In this document: piece by piece, positions 58,246 to 64,000 of the stretch
Position numbering within the stretch: the first letter of the stretch is position 1
How the letters are laid out: each line of letters starts with the position of its first letter
Assembly (NCBI GenBank): GCA_036971715.1
Contig: JAVHJL010000001.1
Coordinates: forward strand, 4,836,001-4,900,000
DNA length: 64,000 bases
Reading direction: 5' to 3'
Source of the DNA: Arthrobotrys musiformis
Taxonomy: Eukaryota; Ascomycota; Orbiliomycetes; Orbiliales; Orbiliaceae
Made by a program: the position numbers and the translations under genes
Notes under the pieces: generated by a model
The model's database searches: none
Told to the model about the DNA's origin: nothing
What the model saw: only the letters and a program-made list of their open reading frames with translations

Positions 58246-58851
58246 TTATGAGTGTCCGACCTCGTCACGGCCTTCCCAGGCAGCCTCGTACGTCGGCGGT
58301 GCAGTCCCGCTTCGATATGACGGTGGCTTGTCATCAGATTCTGCGATAGAAGGCGACCTCCTTGACCTCCTCTCCCTTCTAGTATCTATCCTAGTCATTG
58401 ATCTTCTCTCGCGTCTTCTAGGAACTCTAGCAACAGGGCTAGGCAACCGAAGCATTCCCATCTCCTCATCTTCGGGGATAGAAACGGAATGTAACGGCAT
58501 ACGATATATTCTCCCATTCCTTACGATAGGAATCGGTCTGTATGAATCTTCTAGCGCTTGCATGCTCCTCCGGTGTGTTTGTGTAGTCGGACGCCAGTTG
58601 TAGTCCCCCGGCGGGGGTGTGGGTGGGTTTTCGTAATTTCTACCATCGCCTCTTTCGCCGTGGGCTTTCCGGATGCAGAATCTTAAGAGGTAGGCAAAGG
58701 CGGTTATGCCGCCTAGACTGGCTAGAACGATGACGAACCCGATGCCAAAGCGGGATTCTTCAATCTTGGATTCCGCGGAGAGGGTTGGAAAGGGGGCATC
58801 AGTTGATTGTGTCGATGTTGACCGAATGATCGTGGAGAGTGTGGGGCTCAT
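58246..58851 (-). CDS. Single-pass membrane protein 5 of the array, with two PPxY motifs
   Basis: Single exon, 201 aa. A short Ser/Thr-rich N-terminus (about 35 residues), a membrane helix (IGFVIVLASLGGITAFAYLL), then a basic cytosolic tail with Arg-rich patches (RRRERRSMTRIDTRRERRSR). Near the C-terminus are PPSY (in DDKPPSYRSG) and PPTY (in APPTYEAAWEG). PPxY motifs bind WW domains, chiefly those of Nedd4/Rsp5 ubiquitin ligases, so a membrane-anchored ligase adaptor is a reasonable inference. A Pro-rich PPTPPPGDY lies just after the membrane. Confidence 0.6.
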   Translation of the reverse strand: MSPTLSTIIRSTSTQSTDAPFPTLSAESKIEESRFGIGFVIVLASLGGITAFAYLLRFCIRKAHGERGDGRNYENPPTPPPGDYNWRPTTQTHRRSMQALEDSYRPIPIVRNGRIYRMPLHSVSIPEDEEMGMLRLPSPVARVPRRRERRSMTRIDTRRERRSRRSPSIAESDDKPPSYRSGTAPPTYEAAWEGRDEVGHS

Positions 58852-59896
58852 GGTGGATTATCGAGAATACCCTCTCGGGGGAGTGTTAGAATTGGGAGTT
58901 TGAGATGCTATACGGAAGCTTCTTTTTTTACTTTCTTTGAGTTTTGTAAGATTAAATTTGATCTATCTGACAGCTCTTTAAGCGTGCGGCTGTTTTTTAC
59001 TTATGCGGCAGAAGATAGTTGGCTTACTTCGGATTATCTAGTGAGCGTTAGGCCAATTGGCGGGAGTATGTTGTTAATTATCCGATTCTGGGGAGAGTTT
59101 GTAATTTTTTGGGGGGTATAGTTCGGATGAGCAAGTATCTTTCAATTCCTAAACTCAAGTTTTTTGTGACTGTGTATCGCCACGTGGACGTCACTCGTTA
59201 CGCTCTATAGACATAGGGTTTGGGTTTACTATTTTCGAAATAATATTTTAACAAGAACGGGCTCGTCTATGATAATATCGATTTGTCGGTTGATCTTTGC
59301 AGTCACAGATTTATAGCGAAAACGTGATAATTATACTGTATTCAGGCGGGCATAAGATTATACGGATATTAATCACTTTATTCGGGAAGTTGATTATCTG
59401 ATATCGGTATCTATCCTAAGCTAAGCTAAGCTTGCAATATTAATTGATAGTTTTATTCATGTCTTTAGTGAAGCATGGGAGCCTGTAATTGGAGATTCTT
59501 GTGAGGCCTCCTGGTACTATCCTGTACAGTGTTAACGTTTGTACAGTAGGTACAACCTCGGCGAGTGTAAGAGGAACGCTATTCATATTTTTCAGGAATA
59601 TATACATGAGGGAGGGTCTTGACGTGATTGAGGCAAAACTCCTGCAAGAGGATAATAGGATTGGTGCATGTACCTTGTTGGAAAGGGAGTAAAGGTGTTA
59701 ATTTGATATATGGTCCGGATTCCTAAGCTTAGTGGTGAGTGCAGAGTCAGCTGTAAGTCAAATATTAAATGTCTATAATTATAAGATGGCAGCCAAACTA
59801 ACTTCATAGCAACAGCCCGACCACCCCACTTAGGGCTTCTACACGTGCACAATTACCTAGGTAGGTAGGTAGTATAGTATGTGTGCGACATAGTTA
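58852..59896. other. Spacer between array genes 5 and 6
   Basis: No gene seen; AT-rich. Confidence 0.5.
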
Positions 59897-60157
59897 CTAA
59901 CTTCCCAACTCCACATCAGGCTGTTGCCTCCAATCTCTCGATCCATTTTCTGCCTGACGTTCCCGATCTCGCATTCTACTCGCATCCCACTTTCTTATCT
60001 CCTTCTGATGACGATGGCTCCTGCAGCCTACGCATTTGCAGCATCGAACACATCGTTTGACGAGGAATGTTCCTATGGCGATTGTTATTGAACCGGTGAT
60101 GATGGAGATTAGGGTTGCGAGGAGGTTAGGAGCTTGGAGCGTGTATGTCGGCTGCAT
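59897..60157 (-). CDS. Single-pass membrane protein 6 of the array, small and Cys-rich
   Basis: Single exon, 86 aa. Eleven residues, then a membrane helix (LLATLISIITGSITIAIGTFL), then a juxtamembrane Cys cluster (KRCVRCCKCVGCRSH) and a charged tail ending VELGS. The Cys cluster next to the membrane on the predicted cytosolic side could be palmitoylated or bind metal. No family recognised; the small size lowers confidence. Confidence 0.45.
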   Translation of the reverse strand: MQPTYTLQAPNLLATLISIITGSITIAIGTFLVKRCVRCCKCVGCRSHRHQKEIRKWDASRMRDRERQAENGSRDWRQQPDVELGS

Positions 60158-61102
60158 TTTTGGGATTTTTTAAACGTTTGAAATCTCCTTCGGGGGGATC
60201 GATCGTTGAGTTGAGCCTGAGATTGACTTCGTCTTTGGTCTTCTTGCTCAGTGCTGGTAGTCCTGGGGGGGCCTATAGCAACACTGAAAACTGCTAAGTT
60301 GGTTGAAGCCCTGCAAAAGATATGTGAGTACGATGGTAAGAATTCTAGAAGGAACCCACGAGCTCGCGAGTATACCTAACCTACGGCTATAATTAGCCTT
60401 AAATCTGGATTTAGTACAATAGGCTCCAAGTTCTTGTCGTCTATATTTGGGTTCAAGACTCTTGCTGCAGGTTGAACTTGGCCTTGTTGTCGAAATGGTT
60501 GCTATTGTTGAGAGCTGAGCTTGAGATGGAATTATGTTTATCTCGTAAACTAGGTAGATGCTAAATTATGTAGGCGATGGGATTTGTTTCGTATACCAGA
60601 GCTGGCCGAAGGATGGGATCGTTATGTATCAAGCCTTGGAACATCACTAGAAATACCCCACCCAAGAATTTTCATTTAGCATATTGGTATCGAAAGGTCA
60701 AACGATTCATAGCTGTATATCCCATATGAGTAATACGATATATCGATAGAATAATTTTGGTGTTAACTTGAGAAGATTTGGAGAGAATATCCATTTATAT
60801 TGACTTCGAAGGCTTGTTACAATACTTTCAGGTCAAGCGAAAGGCTTCATTATAACCTTCGAGAGGTCCTAGGATAATAATAAAACTTGGGACACGAATT
60901 TATTATTCCTTCCGAGCACCAGAGGTAAACTATAGGTTTGCGGCCATGGATGTGCCACGGGCAAACAAAGTTCTTAAGTACAGGTATAGAACCCAATACA
61001 GAATAATCTTCAATCAATGCATGATATTACCCAACTGAAATTCCAAAAAAAAAAAACGGAATTAAACAACCTAAATATCCTTGTTCTCGCGAGTATGCCC
61101 TT
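60158..61102. other. Spacer between array genes 6 and 7
   Basis: No gene seen; AT-rich. Confidence 0.5.
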
Positions 61103-61549
61103 TCAATATGAGTAAACTGGCTGGCTGGGGCTCTGTGAAGAATACGGTGGTGGCTTATCACCAGATTCTTCAACATCGAAAGTAACATTCATGTCCCTCA
61201 ATTCATCCCCCTGGATCTCCTGGTTCATCCTTGCGCTCCTTCTCCTGGCCACTAGCGCTTTACATATCTGAACACCCATTACAACTATAAACGACAGAAT
61301 CAAACCCGCCAAAAGTAGTAGAATAACTGTTTTGACGGTGTGACCCACGGAGTAGTCGGATTCTCCGTGTTTATGGGGAATAGCTGTGACGCTAACGGTG
61401 GAGGGACGGAGGGTGGTGGTGGATAGGTCGTGTACGTCTGGCTGGGCGTGGTTGTGGTCGTGATCGTGGATTGTTTGTCCAATGATCTGGGTTCCGAGGA
61501 TGGCCCCTATCACGGAGCCTATGCCACGGAGCTCGAGTGCCGGTGCCAT
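61103..61549 (-). CDS. Single-pass membrane protein 7 of the array, His-rich ectodomain and PPPY tail
   Basis: Single exon, 148 aa. The N-terminal segment carries HDHDHNH followed by a Thr/Ser-rich stretch and PHKHGE. A membrane helix (VKTVILLLLAGLILSFIVVM) follows, then a basic stop (ARRRSARMNQE), an acidic stretch and PPPY in GDKPPPYSSQ about ten residues from the end (tail PVYSY). The context DKPPxY is shared with the protein at 58246, suggesting a common WW-domain partner. The His cluster could bind zinc or copper. No family recognised. Confidence 0.6.
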   Translation of the reverse strand: MAPALELRGIGSVIGAILGTQIIGQTIHDHDHNHAQPDVHDLSTTTLRPSTVSVTAIPHKHGESDYSVGHTVKTVILLLLAGLILSFIVVMGVQICKALVARRRSARMNQEIQGDELRDMNVTFDVEESGDKPPPYSSQSPSQPVYSY

Positions 61550-62494
61550 TGTATTTTAGTTCTTTTTAATGAAATCCTTTGGTTGGGCTTTCGAGTAAGG
61601 GTTTAGTGGAGATGCAGGTGATGGTTTGTGTTCTGGGGGTCGGTGAGAATAACGCTTTATTCAATAAAATATTATATATAATCTCTCTAGTCCGCTCTTT
61701 GTGACGTTTGGGGTCGCGGCTATCAAACGCGCGATCAGCTGTCTTAAATAGCTCGTTTTTTGAGTATGCGATATATTGGCATATACGCTTGTAGATCGAT
61801 CGATTGACATAATAATTACCAAGGCCACGATGGAAGAAGAGTATACGTATGTAGGTCGAAAGCGCGCAAGATCTAGGATTGCCGCCTTCGGGGTCTCTTT
61901 TACCAGGCCTGTCCAGACATACTTGTGACATGCATTCTAACTAATATACAAACCAAGATCTCGTCCGTTCATATCATATAATAAAGCTAGCTAAAGATAT
62001 ATATATATATATATAGTGAGAGAGACCTAGAGTGATCGATGAGGAATCATGAAAATTGTCAAAAGGCTGCGGGTTTATTTGGGTATACTCTGGGAACGAG
62101 ACCAGGTATACTAGTAATATCAATAATTTTCGGCCGTACAACTGGGGCCCTCGAGTTGCATGCAGACTTTGCATAGACAGGGTCTTATTCGCAAATTTGT
62201 CTGCCTCTAAAATCCCGTCTAGTGTGAGCCTAGTTCCTGAATTTCAGGTGCCTTCACTGGAGCATCAAAGACGACCTCATGACGATGCGGTATTCCACCA
62301 AACCGAAAACAAAAGCCAGTTGTCATAGGATACTTTTAGGCCAACTCTGCTGCGGTTCCATACGGACGGTGACTAATGCCCCAAATGCAGGTGGGTTAGC
62401 CAAATTGTAGACACAGTCCCTTTTTTGTGAATGCGTATGCCAAGTTTCTCCCACCGGCCTGATCACGAAGAGCCAGCACCCACACTGTCGTTGC
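61550..62494. other. Spacer between array genes 7 and 8
   Basis: A frame at 61566-61931 is not convincing. Hairpin motif at 62090; TA repeats near 61999-62016. Confidence 0.5.
62090..62103 (-). repeat. Dispersed hairpin motif, copy 10
   Basis: Minus strand GGTCTCGTTCCCAG, flanked outside by GTATAC on both sides (about 62084 and 62106), which lengthens the inverted repeat. Confidence 0.5.
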
Positions 62495-62923
62495 TTACAA
62501 AGTACCAACGATCCTCATTTTAGTAATATTATTACTCCCCAAACCCTCCTCTAGCTCTATCGCTACATCACCCTCCTCGATACTTGTAAGCTTCGGCCAC
62601 CCGCAAAAACTCTTCAAAAGACGAACAGTCTGTACAATCCATAACGTTGATTTCCTCCCAATATAGCCCATTTTAGCCCGAGTTTTCTTAACCCCGTCCA
62701 AAAATAGCGCAATGGGTTTAATTTCGGAGGCTATCTGTAAAAGCTTCAAGATACGTGGCCACAGCCGCATGTAAAAGAATGTAACGCACCAGATGAAAGC
62801 AAACACAATAAAGGCTCCGGAGAGGAAGGACAGAGGAAGAAGAAGGCCTCGAAGGCAAGCCCGCACGGTGGGGTCACTTGGTTCCGCAGTGCCAGCCACC
62901 ACGACAGTCCCCGAGTCACCCAT
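62495..62923 (-). CDS. Single-pass membrane protein 8 of the array
   Basis: Single exon, 142 aa from the first true ATG (62923); the open frame upstream to 63007 has no ATG. A short N-terminus, then a long hydrophobic segment (LLLPLSFLSGAFIVFAFIWCVTFFYM), followed by a basic, partly amphipathic region and an acidic stretch (IEEGDVAIELEEG) near the end. No Ser/Thr stalk, so it differs from the other members. No family recognised. Confidence 0.45.
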   Translation of the reverse strand: MGDSGTVVVAGTAEPSDPTVRACLRGLLLPLSFLSGAFIVFAFIWCVTFFYMRLWPRILKLLQIASEIKPIALFLDGVKKTRAKMGYIGRKSTLWIVQTVRLLKSFCGWPKLTSIEEGDVAIELEEGLGSNNITKMRIVGTL

Positions 62924-63007
62924 ATCTAGATGTGTGGGTATACTCGGACGATTGTGATTCTTTGTTCGAATGTAGAATTGAAGATCTGCTTTGAGTTTTG
63001 GAAGCAA

Positions 63008-63547
63008 GGACCTAGGAGAAACAAGGGTATGAATAAAGGAGGTCGGTATGAAAGGGAGAGAATAGACTGAAGGAGATCTTTTAATTAATTTCGATCGAAG
63101 ATATCGATATGCACAAAGTTTGGATTGGGGAGCTGTTTCTCAAGGTCTCGTCATTTTCTCTCTTTCTTTCTTGATCTGCGGCCCGAGGTAATATCCAAAA
63201 CTATACATATAACGACATTTAAACCAGTTATTAGTAGCATTACGTACGCCGACCCTTAACCAGCTCTATGTTATAACTTACGGGTAAAGTAGTCTTGGTA
63301 CTGTGTGATGATAAACTTAAATGGAAAGCGAATAGTATAAATCATCCGACTCGCGATAAATATGCAAAGATAGCTTACAGAATATGAGGCTCGAAGCTTC
63401 CCGGATCTCCGGAGCTCCTACAGTCTAAACAGTAAATATAGTGCATTTAGCTGACCTGCCGCCGCGAAAATTGGATTTATGACCCGAATTACACGCGCGC
63501 CTAAAACTTCCAGAGCCCGATTAAACACAGGCCACCAAAACATGAAC
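63008..63547. other. Spacer between array genes 8 and 9
   Basis: No gene seen. Confidence 0.5.
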
Positions 63548-63859
63548 CTAAGCACGCTTATGTAAATGTACACTGCAGTGAGCCGCCCAAAGAACTAATA
63601 GCGATAAGATAAATATGATACTACACAGGAGCAAAACGGGGTCTTGAAAAAAACCCTTTTGATCGCTGCGTCGTACATCTTGTGACGGGGGTGGAGTTGA
63701 AAACCCAGATGGAGCTGGAGCTGGCGATAGTGTTGTAGTAGTTTGCTGTATGATGGATGTAAAAGTTGGTGACGATGCTGTATGGGTTACTGAGAGAGCG
63801 TTTTGGTGATCGTGTGGAAGAGCCTGAGTTGGCTCTGGGGGACGGTAGGGGAGCATCAT
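63548..63859 (-). CDS. Single-pass membrane protein 9 of the array
   Basis: Single exon, 103 aa, with adjacent Met codons at its start. The N-terminal 70 residues are Pro/Ser/Thr-rich (TLSPAPAPSGFSTPPPSQ). A membrane helix (PVLLLCSIIFILSLLVLWAA) follows and only about 10 residues with HLHKRA remain after it. Another exon could lie beyond the window. A competing frame at 63621-63920 overlaps but has less protein-like composition. Confidence 0.4.
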   Translation of the reverse strand: MMLPYRPPEPTQALPHDHQNALSVTHTASSPTFTSIIQQTTTTLSPAPAPSGFSTPPPSQDVRRSDQKGFFQDPVLLLCSIIFILSLLVLWAAHCSVHLHKRA

Positions 63860-63964
63860 TGCTTATTGGGGGCTTTCGAGCAGAGGGTGGTGCTGCGCAG
63901 GAGACAAGTTTTCGAGCCACAAGGGAAGAATTCGAAGATGAGATTGTAGGATTTGACTCTCCAG

Positions 63965-63979
63965 GTCTGGGTACGAGAC
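63965..63979 (-). repeat. Dispersed hairpin motif, copy 11
   Basis: Minus strand GTCTCGTACCCAGAC. Confidence 0.55.
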
Positions 63980-64000
63980 AAGATTAGACTTCTCTGTCCC

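Noticed and set aside
1..64000. CRISPR arrays, prokaryotic operons, insertion sequences
   Set aside because: Genome is eukaryotic; no regular spaced repeats or transposase genes were seen.

Overview
The window is nuclear DNA of a filamentous ascomycete (Pezizomycotina). The signs are short GT-AG introns of about 50-80 nt, fungal single-copy housekeeping genes (MSH6, SPT5, type II DAHP synthase, GPI17/PIG-S, CAB4-type PPAT, HYPK, an Rrn9-like factor), secreted degradative enzymes (AA9 copper monooxygenase, proteinase K-like subtilase, amidase, an aspartic-peptidase-like protein) and several F-box proteins. AT-rich, TATATA-laden gaps separate the genes. A nematode-trapping (Orbiliomycetes-type) fungus would fit, but that is a guess from style and not shown by any marker here.

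Layout. 0-3.3 kb: a 5'-truncated AIG1/stonustoxin-type GTPase-like protein. 4-5 kb: a small single-pass membrane protein with calcium-loop-like repeats. 6.3-11.2 kb: two F-box genes flanking a CaiB/BaiF (AMACR-type) CoA enzyme. 12-17 kb: MSH6 and, convergent to it, HYPK. 19.5-21.3 kb: a secreted amidase. 21.8-22.7 kb: two sequence-identical tRNA-Arg(ACG) genes in inverted orientation, one of them interrupted in the D-loop by a 55-nt insert. 22.7-25 kb: a gene-poor stretch with a decayed coiled-coil reading frame. 25-32.5 kb: FAD monooxygenase, SPT5 and an Rrn9-like gene. 34.3-41.3 kb: F-box gene, GPI17 and CAB4, the last two divergent. 42.3-46.1 kb: subtilase and aspartic-peptidase-like gene. 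47.1-50.4 kb: DAHP synthase converging on an AA9 enzyme with a Q/N-rich tail. 52.5-63.9 kb: nine single-pass membrane proteins in a row, all on the minus strand and almost all intronless.

Two things stand out. First, the minus-strand tRNA-Arg copy carries an insert with every hallmark of a spliceosomal intron (GTAAG donor, CTAAC branch site, TACAG acceptor, 55 nt); removing it restores exactly the intact tRNA gene 0.7 kb away. A spliceosome-type intron in a Pol III tRNA gene would be remarkable, and the intact sister copy makes the boundaries unambiguous to within one base. Second, the 11-kb run of co-oriented one-TM proteins, two of them ending in PPxY ligase-docking motifs, is a candidate undescribed receptor or adaptor array. 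A dispersed 5-bp-stem/7-nt-loop hairpin motif occurs at least eleven times in the intergenic DNA.

Exon boundaries were placed by hand from frame continuity and GT/AG consensus. No similarity search or folding program was run.
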